Made by a program: the position numbers and the translations under genes. Below, in pieces: positions 9,766 through 17,874 of a stretch of 51,817 nucleotides of DNA. Each line of letters begins with the position of its first letter. The first letter of the stretch is position 1. The notes under the pieces are model-generated. The model saw only the letters and a list, made by a program, of their open reading frames with translations, was not told the origin of the DNA and did no database searches. The stretch is from Gemmatimonadota bacterium (GTDB lineage: Bacteria > Gemmatimonadota > Gemmatimonadetes > Gemmatimonadales > GWC2-71-9). The stretch lies in contig QHUJ01000148.1 in the NCBI GenBank assembly GCA_003221895.1, positions 1 to 51,817 on the forward strand, in the 5' to 3' direction.

Positions 9766-11360
9766 TGCTTTTGGAAGTCCGGCCCACCGAGCGCCAGGCC
9801 AACGGCGAGCACGCGCGCCTGGGTGGGATCACTGATGTCGCCGAGCTGCGCGAGAATCACGCTCTTGGTGTGCGCAGACATGGTACTGCCGAGGATGCGC
9901 TCGTCCACCCGGTCGACGAGCTGTGCATGATCTGTGGTGGCGGGGATGACCGCATCGAGATTCGCATCGATGCCGGGTAGCCGTCCCCCCGCCAGGGCGA
10001 CGGCGGCGTTCATTCGGGCCAGCAATGAGCCGCTGTTGACCCAGTGCGCTTCTGTTTCTGCGTAGCCCGTGGGCGCCGGCTGCTGATACAGCGGTTCGCC
10101 CAGCCGGGCGACCATCTGCGCGAGTCTCGGCGTCGAGTCGGGGTCAGCCGAGATCGCGCGGGCTGCGCTTATGACGAATTCGAATGGCGTTTTGACTTTC
10201 GACCGTACGACGCGCGCATCCCAGAAGTCGGGCGATGTGAAGATCGCGCGCAGGACTGCGCGCATGTCGCCGCGGGTGTGTTGCCACGCGGCGACGGCCG
10301 CGTCGATGCATCCGTCCGGCGGGTCGTCGGCGACGAAACGCATACACAGTTTCGCGCTGACGTGATGCATGGTGGCCGGCTGGTTGGCGAGGAACTTGAG
10401 AAGGCGAATGCCCTCGTCCTTGCCGTCGTTGTGGAACGTGAGTCCAAAGACGTGCTTGGTGCCGCGGTCGTGGGCCCAGTCGCGGAACACGAATCCCGCG
10501 CCGCGGTCCGGCGGCTCGATGCTCCAGCCGGTGAAAATCCGCGCCACTTCGATAATGTCCTGCTGCGTATAACCACCATCGATTCCGAGCGTGTGGAGCT
10601 CGAGGAGCTCACGGGCGTAGTTCTCGTTTATTCCCGTCGGACGGGACCTCACCCCCTGACCCCCTCTCCGCCGTGCGAAAAGGGGGAACGGGGGTGAGGA
10701 ACCCGGTGCCACACTCTGCGCATTGTCGAGATAGAACAGCATGGCGGGACTCTCGGCTGTCGCGATCAGCAGGTCTTCAAACCGGGCCAGAGCCCGAGGC
10801 CGGATCGTTTCCTCGATGTATGAAGGCAGCAGGAAGCGGTCGGCGCCTTTCCCGACGAAGACGTTGAAATGATTGGTCCAGAAATCGACCATGACCTCAC
10901 GGAGCTGGCGCTCGGAGAGCGTCGCACGGACGATGGCGAGCTGCTGGAGCTCGCCGCCGAGCTCGCGGAATTCCCGCATCGGTCTCATGTCCGTTCCCCC
11001 TCTCGGCGAGGCGGAGAGGGGGTCAGGGGGTGAGGATTCCCGCTGCAGGCGCTGCCGTTCCCGCTGCACATCACGAAAGCGTTGCGCGAGGTCTTCGCGG
11101 TCGTAACTGAGGATCTTGAACTCGCGTTCGCGCTGCTGCAGGGCCGCGTCGTCGATGCGATCGGGATCGAGTTGCTGGTCGATCCAGCGCATGACCCCGA
11201 TTCTGACCACGCTATCGACTTCACCGGGGCGGGGACCGTACGCCAGCCGGTTCAGGGCGTGCAATGCCGAGTCGCGCGTGCTGAGCTGTGGAGCCTGCGC
11301 GGCCAGCGGGCGTGGCGACACCACGGCGAGTGTCGCGGCTACAATAAGGAAATGGCGCAT
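9762..11360 (-). CDS. DUF1800 family secreted protein with two palindromic-repeat insertions
   Basis: A 532-residue protein with a Sec signal peptide (residues 1-21, ending PLAAQ). Family motifs include LNRLAYGPRPGEVD near the N-terminus, MVDFWTNHFNVFVGKG and ENYARELLELHTLGIDGGYTQ. Two Pro/Arg/Gly-rich stretches break the domain (SSPPDPLSASPRGG and SSPPFPLFARRRGGQG); both coincide exactly with GC-rich inverted repeats at 10995 and 10647 that keep the reading frame open. The gene precedes DUF1501, as is common in many bacteria. A divergent promoter region separates it from the ABC transporter. Confidence 0.88.
   Translation of the reverse strand: MRHFLIVAATLAVVSPRPLAAQAPQLSTRDSALHALNRLAYGPRPGEVDSVVRIGVMRWIDQQLDPDRIDDAALQQREREFKILSYDREDLAQRFRDVQRERQRLQRESSPPDPLSASPRGGTDMRPMREFRELGGELQQLAIVRATLSERQLREVMVDFWTNHFNVFVGKGADRFLLPSYIEETIRPRALARFEDLLIATAESPAMLFYLDNAQSVAPGSSPPFPLFARRRGGQGVRSRPTGINENYARELLELHTLGIDGGYTQQDIIEVARIFTGWSIEPPDRGAGFVFRDWAHDRGTKHVFGLTFHNDGKDEGIRLLKFLANQPATMHHVSAKLCMRFVADDPPDGCIDAAVAAWQHTRGDMRAVLRAIFTSPDFWDARVVRSKVKTPFEFVISAARAISADPDSTPRLAQMVARLGEPLYQQPAPTGYAETEAHWVNSGSLLARMNAAVALAGGRLPGIDANLDAVIPATTDHAQLVDRVDERILGSTMSAHTKSVILAQLGDISDPTQARVLAVGLALGGPDFQKQ
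10647..10699. repeat. GC-rich palindromic repeat, copy A (inside the DUF1800 gene)
   Basis: Left arm CCTCACCCCCTGACCCCCTC and right arm ending CGGGGGTGAGG form an imperfect inverted repeat. It is inserted in frame in the DUF1800 coding sequence. Shares the CCTCACCCCCTGACC core with copies at 10995 and 26019. Confidence 0.75.
10995..11034. repeat. GC-rich palindromic repeat, copy B (inside the DUF1800 gene)
   Basis: CCCCCTCTC / GAGAGGGGG stem followed by TCAGGGGGTGAGG. Same element as copy A in the opposite orientation, 300 bp away, also in frame in the DUF1800 gene. Confidence 0.75.
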
Positions 11361-11403
11361 GGGTCTATATGCTGACGCTACTGTTCATGCGAAGTTAACG
11401 AAT

Positions 11404-13299
11404 ATGGCCTCCAACTCGCCTCGCTCCCCCCACTCCCTCGGCTCCCCCCGCTCCGCCCGCACAAGACGCGGCCACGATGACGGGCCGCCACCCTCCTGGG
11501 GTGAGCGGCTCGCGGCGGTCAGGCATGTGCCGCCCCTGGTGCGGCTCGTGTTTCAAACGCACCGAGGCTACACACTCGCGATCCTGCTGCTACGGGTGGT
11601 CCGGTCGTTCATTCCGGTGGCGGTCCTGTGGATCGGGAAGCTCATCATCGATGCGGTCATCGCGGGCGTGGCGGCTGTACATGCCGGCCGCCCGGCAGCC
11701 TGGCCGCATCTCGCGGCTCTCGTGGGCATCGAATTGGGGATTGCCGTCGTGGGCGAGGGGTTGGCGCGATTGTCCTCGCTGCTCGAGAGCCTGCTCGGCG
11801 ACCTCTTCGGCAACCGCCTCAGCGTGCGGCTGATGGAGCATGCCGCGACGCTCGACTTGGCGCAGTTCGAAGACCCCGAGATCTACGATCACCTGGAGCG
11901 GGCGCGGCGACAGACGATCGGCCGCATCGGGCTCTTCACGTTACTGCTTGGGACGGCACAGGACCTCATCACGCTCGTCTCGCTCGGGACCGTGCTGCTC
12001 GTTCAGTTGCCATGGCTGCTGTTGCTGCTCACCATCGCGGTAGTCCCCGCGTTCCTCGGCGAGGCGCATTTCGCTTCGTTGGGCTATTCGCTGCTGTTCC
12101 AGTGGACGCCCGAACGGCGTTTGCTCGATTATCTGCGCTACATGGGCGCGTCCGACGAGTCGGCGAAGGAAGTAAAGCTGTTTGGACTCTCGAGTTTCCT
12201 GGTGGGTCGCTACGCGGAGTTGTCGGACAAGTTCTACGAGGAGAACAAGAAGCTGGCGGTGCGGCGCAATGTCGTCTCCACGTTGCTGGTGACCGTCGGA
12301 ACGCTCGGGTACTACGGAGCCTATGCCGTGATCATCTATCGCACCGTGCTGGGCGCGTTCACCATCGGCACGCTCACGTTCCTGGCCGGCTCGTTCCGCC
12401 AAAGCCGCGATTCGATCCAGCGCGTGCTGCTCGCGCTGTCGCAGATCTACGAGCAGAGTCTCTATCTCAGCGATCTGTTCACGTTCTTCGACGTCCGGCC
12501 GACGGTGGTGTCCAAACCGGGCGCCCAGCCCGTGCCCCGGCCGATCACCACCGGGTTTCGCTTCGAGGACGTGGGGTTCCGCTACCCCGGTTCGCAGCGC
12601 TGGGCCGTGCGCCATCTGACATTCAGCTTCGAGCCGCACGAGCGCATCGCTCTCGTGGGCGAGAACGGCGCCGGCAAGACGACGCTCGTGAAGCTGCTCG
12701 CGCGCCTGTACGATCCCGACGAAGGCCGCATCCTGCTCGATGGCGTTGACTTGCGCGAGTACGATCTCGAGAGTCTCCGCAAGAACACCGGCATCATCTT
12801 CCAGGATTTCGTGCGCTACGATTTCATCCTGCGCGAGAATATCGGTGTGAGTCAAGTCGAGGCACTCGACGACGACGCCCGCATTCGCGAGGCGGCGCGG
12901 CGCAGCCTGGCCGATTCGGTGGCGCAGCGTGTCCCGCAGGGATTCGATCAGATGCTCGGCAGGCGCTTCGACAATGGCGTCGACTTGTCGGGCGGAGAGT
13001 GGCAGAAGGTGGCACTGGCGCGCGCGTACATGCGGGAGGCGCAGGTGTTGATTCTCGATGAGCCGACCGCCGCACTCGATGCGCGCGCCGAGTACGAGGT
13101 GTTCTTGAGGTTTGCCGAGCTGACGAAGGGGCGGATGGCCGTGCTGATTTCGCACCGCTTCTCGACAGTGCGAATGGCCGATCGGATTCTCGTGTTGAAG
13201 GGCGGCGAGCTGGTGGACGACGGCACGCACGAAGAGCTCGTCGCCCGTGGCGGGTTGTACGCGGAGCTGTTCAGCCTGCAAGCTGCCGGTTACCGCTGA
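11404..13299 (+). CDS. ABC transporter, fused permease and ATPase (exporter type)
   Basis: A 631-residue half-transporter that should work as a dimer in the inner membrane. Residues about 50-340 are the membrane domain with several hydrophobic helices; the C-terminal ATPase has Walker A GENGAGKTTL, Q-loop IIFQDF, signature LSGGEWQK, Walker B VLILDEPTAALD and switch His in LISHRFST. The N-terminus is Ser/Pro/Arg-rich and disordered. ATG 11404 is the first start giving this protein; there is no strong Shine-Dalgarno. The substrate is unknown. It is divergent from the DUF1800 gene. Confidence 0.92.
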   Translation: MASNSPRSPHSLGSPRSARTRRGHDDGPPPSWGERLAAVRHVPPLVRLVFQTHRGYTLAILLLRVVRSFIPVAVLWIGKLIIDAVIAGVAAVHAGRPAAWPHLAALVGIELGIAVVGEGLARLSSLLESLLGDLFGNRLSVRLMEHAATLDLAQFEDPEIYDHLERARRQTIGRIGLFTLLLGTAQDLITLVSLGTVLLVQLPWLLLLLTIAVVPAFLGEAHFASLGYSLLFQWTPERRLLDYLRYMGASDESAKEVKLFGLSSFLVGRYAELSDKFYEENKKLAVRRNVVSTLLVTVGTLGYYGAYAVIIYRTVLGAFTIGTLTFLAGSFRQSRDSIQRVLLALSQIYEQSLYLSDLFTFFDVRPTVVSKPGAQPVPRPITTGFRFEDVGFRYPGSQRWAVRHLTFSFEPHERIALVGENGAGKTTLVKLLARLYDPDEGRILLDGVDLREYDLESLRKNTGIIFQDFVRYDFILRENIGVSQVEALDDDARIREAARRSLADSVAQRVPQGFDQMLGRRFDNGVDLSGGEWQKVALARAYMREAQVLILDEPTAALDARAEYEVFLRFAELTKGRMAVLISHRFSTVRMADRILVLKGGELVDDGTHEELVARGGLYAELFSLQAAGYR

Positions 13300-13321
13300 C
13301 CAGCTGCGCGACCGTGCGCTT

Positions 13322-14137
13322 CTAGTGAATCAACGCCGGGGCGGGCCGCAGGTTGCCGCCATCCGCGACGAACTTCCACGTCTTGTCCCTCTGTCGTTTC
13401 CAGATCGTCAGGTACTTGCTGTAGTGATGTAGCGAGCTGATCGTCGCCTCGCCCACGGTACAGCCCAGATCGCCGGACTTCGCGATCTCGACGGCCACGG
13501 GCCGCCACTTGAGGACCGCGCCGGCGGGGAAGTTGTCAAACGCCGCGCCGATCGCCTCACGGCCTTCATTCATCTTCACCCCAGGTCCAAACGACACCGC
13601 CTGCTCTGCAGCGTAGGCGAGGAACGCCTGCTTGGCTCCGCGCGCGGCTGACATTGCGGCGAATGCGGAATCGGCCTTCAGCAGGTCGCGCGGATTCGCG
13701 TGGCCGCGCACGGGAGGAGTCGAGTCACGCTTGCCGACGAGATGTGCGGGCGCGGAATCGGGTACCGGCACCGTGCCGGCGAACGCGGCCAGTCGCCAGC
13801 CGGTCGCGGCCTTGCGCCAACAGGCCAGGTATTTGCCGCGCGTCGCTTCGAAGTGCGTCCACCCCCACGTGTAGCCCAGCGAGCCGTCGGCGGACACATC
13901 AGCGAAGACGGGCTCGCGCTGGAGACCGCGTGCGATTTTGGCGTTCGTAAGAAATGTGCCGATGTAGCTTGCGCCGCGAACCAGTGGCGAACCGGGATGG
14001 AGATATGACGCGCTGTCGGTGAACGACGCGCCCTCGAGCGCGAGCGTGCTATCGGCAGCGAGCAATGCCTGTCGATCGGCAGCTCGATCGGATGCGGTCG
14101 TGACGAGCAGGGTGAGTCCGATGAGAAGGCTTCGCAT
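13322..14137 (-). CDS. Exported protein with two NTF2/SnoaL-like (DUF4440-type) domains
   Basis: A 271-residue protein with an N-terminal signal peptide (about 1-19). The two halves are similar: each has a helix with an ADS[TA] stretch (LLAADSTLAL; LLKADSAFAAM) and ends in a strand containing W..A..G (YLACWRKAATGWRLAAF; YLTIWKRQRDKTWKFVAD). This is the cone-shaped NTF2-like fold used by SnoaL/DUF4440 proteins. No active-site assignment is possible. GAGGAG lies 5 nt before the ATG. It converges with the ABC transporter, 22 nt apart. Confidence 0.75.
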   Translation of the reverse strand: MRSLLIGLTLLVTTASDRAADRQALLAADSTLALEGASFTDSASYLHPGSPLVRGASYIGTFLTNAKIARGLQREPVFADVSADGSLGYTWGWTHFEATRGKYLACWRKAATGWRLAAFAGTVPVPDSAPAHLVGKRDSTPPVRGHANPRDLLKADSAFAAMSAARGAKQAFLAYAAEQAVSFGPGVKMNEGREAIGAAFDNFPAGAVLKWRPVAVEIAKSGDLGCTVGEATISSLHHYSKYLTIWKRQRDKTWKFVADGGNLRPAPALIH

Positions 14138-14195
14138 AGAGACTCCTCGTGACTGTTACGGCTGAATGTGTGCCCTTACACGCCGCAGTGCTGCC

Positions 14196-14217
14196 GAGCC
14201 CGGGCTCTCAGCCCGGG
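14196..14217. repeat. Perfect palindrome between divergent genes
   Basis: GAGCCCGGGCTC (14196-14207) is a 12-nt perfect palindrome, followed by TCA and a second GCCCGGG. It lies between the NTF2-like gene and the LytS-type kinase; it could be an operator or a degenerate repeat. Confidence 0.4.
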
Positions 14218-14267
14218 AAATTCACATACTTCTGACCGCTCTCGCCAATGTGACCTTCGTAGCATGG

Positions 14268-14273
14268 TACAAT
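14268..14273 (+). promoter_or_regulatory. -10 box of the kinase/regulator operon (leaderless type)
   Basis: TACAAT ends 7 nt before ATG 14281. The in-frame ATG at 14272 overlaps this box, so 14281 is the more likely start. Confidence 0.5.
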
Positions 14274-14280
14274 GAGGCTC

Positions 14281-15342
14281 ATGAAACGGGCTGTGCTGGT
14301 TTTCGGCGCGTGGACGGCGGTGGCGCTGCTGTTCGCGATTCAAATGCACTATCAGATCGTGCAGGGCAGCCCGCGGCCCTGGCGGTGGATCATCGCGTGG
14401 CAGCTCAGCGGATGGTGGAGCTGGGCGTTGTTTACCGCTCCAGTGTGGGCGTTCGCCGCCTGGGCCGTGCGAATCCGTCGCCCGCTCGCCATCATCGCGG
14501 CTCACCTCCCGGCGGCGCTGCTGATCGGCAGTGCCTGCGCGGCGTTCGAAGGCGCAGTGAAGGGAGCGCTCGGTCTCTATATCACGCCCCATACCGTGTG
14601 GACCGGCGCCACCGACGCGGTGCAGATGTACTGGACCTTCAATCTGCTGGTCTACGCGATGCTGGCCGGGTTCTATCACGCCTGGCGCGCATCCCGGCTC
14701 GAGACCCAGCTCGTGCAGGCGCGGCTCGACGCGCTGGTTGGCCAGCTCCAGCCGCATTTCCTCTTCAATACCCTCCACACGATCTCGGCCTTCGTGCTCG
14801 AGGATCCCAAGCAAGCCAATCGCATGATCACGCGGCTGTCGGAGCTCCTGCGCCAGTCGTTTAACCGTGAGCGCGGCCCCCTCGTCACACTGGAGGAGGA
14901 GCTCGAGCTGCTGGACCACTACGTCGCGATTCAAGAAGCGCGCTTTGGCGATCACCTGCGGGTCACGTTTCGCGTGGATCCGCGGGCCGCATCGGCAGTC
15001 GTGCCCACGCTGCTGTTGCAGCCCCTCGTCGAAAACGCGATCCGGCACGGTGCCGCCCCCAAGGGCGGCGTCGCGGAGGTAGAAATCGCCGCGACTCGCA
15101 CCGGCGATCAGCTGCATCTCGAGGTGCGCGACAACGGCCCCGGTCTCGCCGCGGGAGCGGGTCTGACGAAGGGAGGGGAGGAGCGTGGCGCCGGCCTCGG
15201 CCTCACAAACACCCGGGCGCGGCTGTCGGAGCTATACGGGCCGAGCCACCGCTTCGATCTGGTCAACGCCCCCGCTCCCAACACGGGTGCGGTGGCGACG
15301 ATCGAGATTCCGTTCACCGATCATGCGCGCGATCATCGTTGA
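14281..15342 (+). CDS. LytS/YehU-family sensor histidine kinase
   Basis: A 353-residue inner-membrane kinase. Four hydrophobic helices fill residues about 5-135, without a recognisable ligand domain; a short coiled segment leads to the His_kinase domain QLQPHFLFNTLHTISAF, where His159 is the phosphate acceptor. The HATPase domain has LLQPLVENAIRHG (N box) and VRDNGPGLA (G1 box) with GLGLTNTRARL (G2). This is the family that normally pairs with LytTR response regulators. The next gene overlaps its last 20 nt. Confidence 0.92.
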   Translation: MKRAVLVFGAWTAVALLFAIQMHYQIVQGSPRPWRWIIAWQLSGWWSWALFTAPVWAFAAWAVRIRRPLAIIAAHLPAALLIGSACAAFEGAVKGALGLYITPHTVWTGATDAVQMYWTFNLLVYAMLAGFYHAWRASRLETQLVQARLDALVGQLQPHFLFNTLHTISAFVLEDPKQANRMITRLSELLRQSFNRERGPLVTLEEELELLDHYVAIQEARFGDHLRVTFRVDPRAASAVVPTLLLQPLVENAIRHGAAPKGGVAEVEIAATRTGDQLHLEVRDNGPGLAAGAGLTKGGEERGAGLGLTNTRARLSELYGPSHRFDLVNAPAPNTGAVATIEIPFTDHARDHR

Positions 15343-16009
15343 CGACGAAGCCCCGGCTCGGCGGCGGCTGCGCGGCGTGCTCCAGCAGATCCCGGCCGTC
15401 ACACGCATCGACGAGTGCGCTAGCGGGCGTGACGCCGTCGAGCTGCTGAAGCGCGGCGCGCCGGACCTCGTCTTTCTCGACATCCAGATGCCCGACCTCG
15501 ACGGTTTTGCGGTCGCCGCGGCGGCTGCGGAGGAGCGGCCGCCCGCGATTGTGTTCGTGACCGCATATGACGAGCACGCCGTCCACGCCTTTGAGATTCA
15601 GGCGTTCGATTATCTGCTGAAGCCGTTCGACGACGATCGCGTGATCGGCACCGTCAAGCGCGCGGCGGAATTCCTCGAGTGGATCCGGCGGCCAGGAGCC
15701 GGCGACGCGGCGCTGCACGGCTTCGGCGACGTGACCGTGGATTTCGCCACGCATCAGGTGCGGCGGGCGGGCCGCATGGCGGAGCTCCGGCCCAAGGAAT
15801 ACGCGTTGCTGGTCGCCCTGCTCAAGCGCGGCGGGCGGGTCGCGAGCCGGCTCGAGCTGTTGCGGGAGGTGTGGGGCTACGCGGACGACGTGATGAGCCG
15901 GACGGTGGATACGCACGTTGCGATGCTGCGCCGCAAGCTGGAGCACGATCCCGCGCATCCGCGGCACATCGTCACCGTGCGGACGTTCGGCTACCGGATC
16001 GAGCGCTAG
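15323..16009 (+). CDS. Response regulator: LytR-type receiver joined to an OmpR-type winged helix
   Basis: A 228-residue regulator. The receiver (1-118) has acidic residues DDE (7-9), phospho-acceptor Asp53 (FLDIQMPDLDGF) and the FVTAYDEHAVHAFEIQAFDY / LLKPFDDDR region typical of LytTR-linked receivers. The output domain (about 130-228) is instead a Trans_reg_C winged helix: LRPKEYALLVALLKRGGR, LLREVWGY, RTVDTHVAMLRRKLE, TVRTFGYRIER. ATG 15323 lies inside the kinase gene, so the pair is translationally coupled. The domain combination is unusual for a LytS partner. Its stop shares CTAG with the convergent hydrolase gene. Confidence 0.92.
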   Translation: MRAIIVDDEAPARRRLRGVLQQIPAVTRIDECASGRDAVELLKRGAPDLVFLDIQMPDLDGFAVAAAAAEERPPAIVFVTAYDEHAVHAFEIQAFDYLLKPFDDDRVIGTVKRAAEFLEWIRRPGAGDAALHGFGDVTVDFATHQVRRAGRMAELRPKEYALLVALLKRGGRVASRLELLREVWGYADDVMSRTVDTHVAMLRRKLEHDPAHPRHIVTVRTFGYRIER

Positions 16010-17091
16010 CGAAACAGGTAGGAGTCCGCAATCCGTTCGGCGATCGCGCCGGGCTCGCCACTCGAGCGGTTGGTCAGCACGATCACGGTAAAGCGGCGCG
16101 CGGGGAAGCGCTGAATCGCGTTGCGAAAGCCGCTCGTCTCTCCCGTGTGACGCCAGCGTTTTTCGCCGCGATAGCTGTCGATGAACCAGCCAAAGCCATA
16201 CTCCGTCGCGGCGCCCTGCGGGAGCGCGGGCGGCGTCGTGGCGAGTGCCAGCAGCGCCGCGTCGGCGAGTGTGGTGTCCGACAGGGCGCGATCCCAGCGC
16301 GCCATGTCGTCGATGTTGGTGTAAATCCCGCCGTCGCCCAGCGTCGCGCTGGTCACACTTTGATCGGTCTGTTCGAAGCCGCCGCCGCGCGGAGAATAGC
16401 CGTACGCGCGATGCGGTATGGTGTCCCGTCCTTCGACATGCGCGACGCTGGCAGTCATGCCCAACGGTCCGAAGATCCTCGCTTGCACAAACTGGGGAAA
16501 TGACATCCCCGAAACTCGCGCCACGATCATGCCCAGGAGCACGTACCCCGAGTTGCTGTAGCGGTAGGCCGTGCCAGCAGGGAAGTACACCGAGTCTTTG
16601 GACGCGAGCAGCGTGAGCACGTCGTTGTCGTCGAGCTGCGCCGTGCGCGTCTCGGGAATCAGGTCCTCGTAGTCCACCAGGCCCGAGGTGTGATTCAGCA
16701 GATGGCGGATGGTGACCGGCGCGGCGGCCGGGGGCAGCTCGGGGAGAATGCTGCGGGCCGGCTTATCGAATTGCAGCTTGCCGTCTTTCGCGAGCAGCAT
16801 GATGCACATCGCGGTGAACTGCTTGGATACCGAAGCCAACCGGTATTCGGTCTCGGGAGCCGCCGGGGTTCTGCGCTCGAGGTCGGCCATGCCGTAGGCG
16901 CGGCGCACGACGACGTTCCCGTCGCGGATGACGATGACGCTCGCGCCGGGACGCGACGTGCCGGAGTACGCCGCGAAGAGGGAATCGACGGCGCGCGGAT
17001 CGTCAGCGGCCACGCGAGCACCTCCGGTCGCGCAGGCGGCCAGGAGTAGCGCGGCGGTCAGGACTTGGAGGCGGCGTACCAGGCGTTCCAC
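16006..17091 (-). CDS. Beta-lactamase-fold serine hydrolase, lipoprotein
   Basis: A 361-residue class-C beta-lactamase/AmpH-like hydrolase. Start is GTG 17091. The signal ends in a lipobox (LLAAC, Cys20), so it is probably membrane-tethered outside the cytoplasm. The catalytic SxxK motif is SVSK (87-90) and the YxN motif is YSN in YRYSNSGYVLLG; an HTSGL segment precedes it. The physiological substrate (peptidoglycan, ester or peptide) is not evident. The gene starts 34 nt inside the ArsC-like gene, in the same direction. Confidence 0.88.
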   Translation of the reverse strand: MERLVRRLQVLTAALLLAACATGGARVAADDPRAVDSLFAAYSGTSRPGASVIVIRDGNVVVRRAYGMADLERRTPAAPETEYRLASVSKQFTAMCIMLLAKDGKLQFDKPARSILPELPPAAAPVTIRHLLNHTSGLVDYEDLIPETRTAQLDDNDVLTLLASKDSVYFPAGTAYRYSNSGYVLLGMIVARVSGMSFPQFVQARIFGPLGMTASVAHVEGRDTIPHRAYGYSPRGGGFEQTDQSVTSATLGDGGIYTNIDDMARWDRALSDTTLADAALLALATTPPALPQGAATEYGFGWFIDSYRGEKRWRHTGETSGFRNAIQRFPARRFTVIVLTNRSSGEPGAIAERIADSYLFR

Positions 17092-17414
17092 GTCTCCTGA
17101 GCGGGTCCAGTGGTGAGTTGTTGTTGGTAGCGGACGAGCGGCATGCGCAGCAGCAGAGGCTCGAGGCTGAGCTTCTCAAGCCAGCGCTCGTCGCTGAGCC
17201 GCGCGGCGCCGAGGCCGAGGTCGCCGAAGCGGCGGGAATCGCGGTCGACGAGCGCGGCGACGCCGAATTTCTGGGCAAAGCGCCGCAGCTCACCCACCGA
17301 CGCGGCGCGCTCGTTCAAATCGACGAAGTGGACTTTGATACGCCGCTCGGCAAAGAAGCGCAGCGCGGCACGCGTATCGGCGCTCTTTCTGACGCCGAAG
17401 ACTTGCACTTCCAC
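17058..17414 (-). CDS. ArsC/Spx-like thioredoxin-fold protein lacking the active-site Cys
   Basis: A 118-residue protein of the ArsC family. Recognisable parts: beta1-alpha1 (VQVFGVRKSADTRAALRFF), HFVDLNERAAS, the domain region FGVAALVDRDSRRFG and the near-C-terminal EPLLLRMPLVR. The position normally held by the catalytic Cys after beta1 is Ser (RKSADTR), so arsenate reduction by the usual chemistry is unlikely. Start is taken as GTG 17414, 5 nt after the preceding gene's stop; GTG 17408 is also possible. It lies between the plug-like lipoprotein and the hydrolase in one operon. Confidence 0.78.
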   Translation of the reverse strand: MEVQVFGVRKSADTRAALRFFAERRIKVHFVDLNERAASVGELRRFAQKFGVAALVDRDSRRFGDLGLGAARLSDERWLEKLSLEPLLLRMPLVRYQQQLTTGPAQETWNAWYAASKS

Positions 17415-17419
17415 GTGAG

Positions 17420-17812
17420 CTAATGGGGCAGCGTCTTGACTTCGATCGCACCGAGGAGGTGTCCCGGACCGAACTGCGCTTCGGCGCTCCCGGGCGAGTA
17501 GTAGCGCACCGTCGAGACGCTCCTCCACTTGAGCAACCGGAGACTGTCGAATCCGCCATAGCGCGTGCCGTCCACATAGACGATCAGCTGGCCCTGGTTC
17601 TGCCGCATCATGGCGGTAGGCTGCGCGCGCATTTCCCAGTTGGGCCGCAGCTGGCGCACGGCGTCGAACACTGTGGACCCGGTCGTCCGGGCGAGCTCGT
17701 CCGCCACGATGAGATCGGGATCGTGGCTGGGTGTGGGCGACTCGCTGCGGGCCGCGTTGGGGCTCGAGCAGGCTGCCAGGAAGACTGCGGCGATCAGGAG
17801 CGGAGATCTCAT
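17420..17812 (-). CDS. Lipoprotein with a stand-alone TonB-plug-like domain
   Basis: A 130-residue lipoprotein. The signal ends in FLAAC (lipobox). The domain begins LIVADELARTTGSTVFDAV and ends QFGPGHLLGAIEVKTLPH, with RQLRPNWEM, LIVYVDGTRYGG and VSTVRYYSPGSAEAQFG between: the plug-domain pattern of TonB receptors. It is a paralogue of the protein at 8018-8497 (RQLRPNW versus IRPQW; FGPGHLLGAIEV versus YGPTNGPGIVVM). ATG 17812 was chosen because it gives the lipoprotein signal and follows a -10 box by 8 nt. Confidence 0.72.
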   Translation of the reverse strand: MRSPLLIAAVFLAACSSPNAARSESPTPSHDPDLIVADELARTTGSTVFDAVRQLRPNWEMRAQPTAMMRQNQGQLIVYVDGTRYGGFDSLRLLKWRSVSTVRYYSPGSAEAQFGPGHLLGAIEVKTLPH

Positions 17813-17820
17813 CGTCACAG

Positions 17821-17852
17821 AAAGTACCACGTTTCCCGCTCGCGTCTATATT
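17821..17852. promoter_or_regulatory. Divergent -10 boxes for the plug-like lipoprotein and EamA gene
   Basis: Minus strand: TACTTT (17826-17821), 8 nt before ATG 17812. Plus strand: TATATT (17847-17852), 22 nt before ATG 17875, leaving room for the GGCGAGG Shine-Dalgarno. Confidence 0.4.
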
Positions 17853-17874
17853 CTTCGCTCCCCGGCGAGGGTTC

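Noticed and set aside
10647-11034. CRISPR-like array suggested by repeated GC-rich units
   Set aside because: Only two copies, in opposite orientation, with gene sequence between them rather than regular spacers.
11941-13281. 446-residue minus-strand frame opposite the ABC transporter
   Set aside because: Shadow of a gene with complete Walker and signature motifs; no start signal or domain.
14196-14217. Palindrome as a terminator
   Set aside because: It lies between divergent starts and has no T tract.
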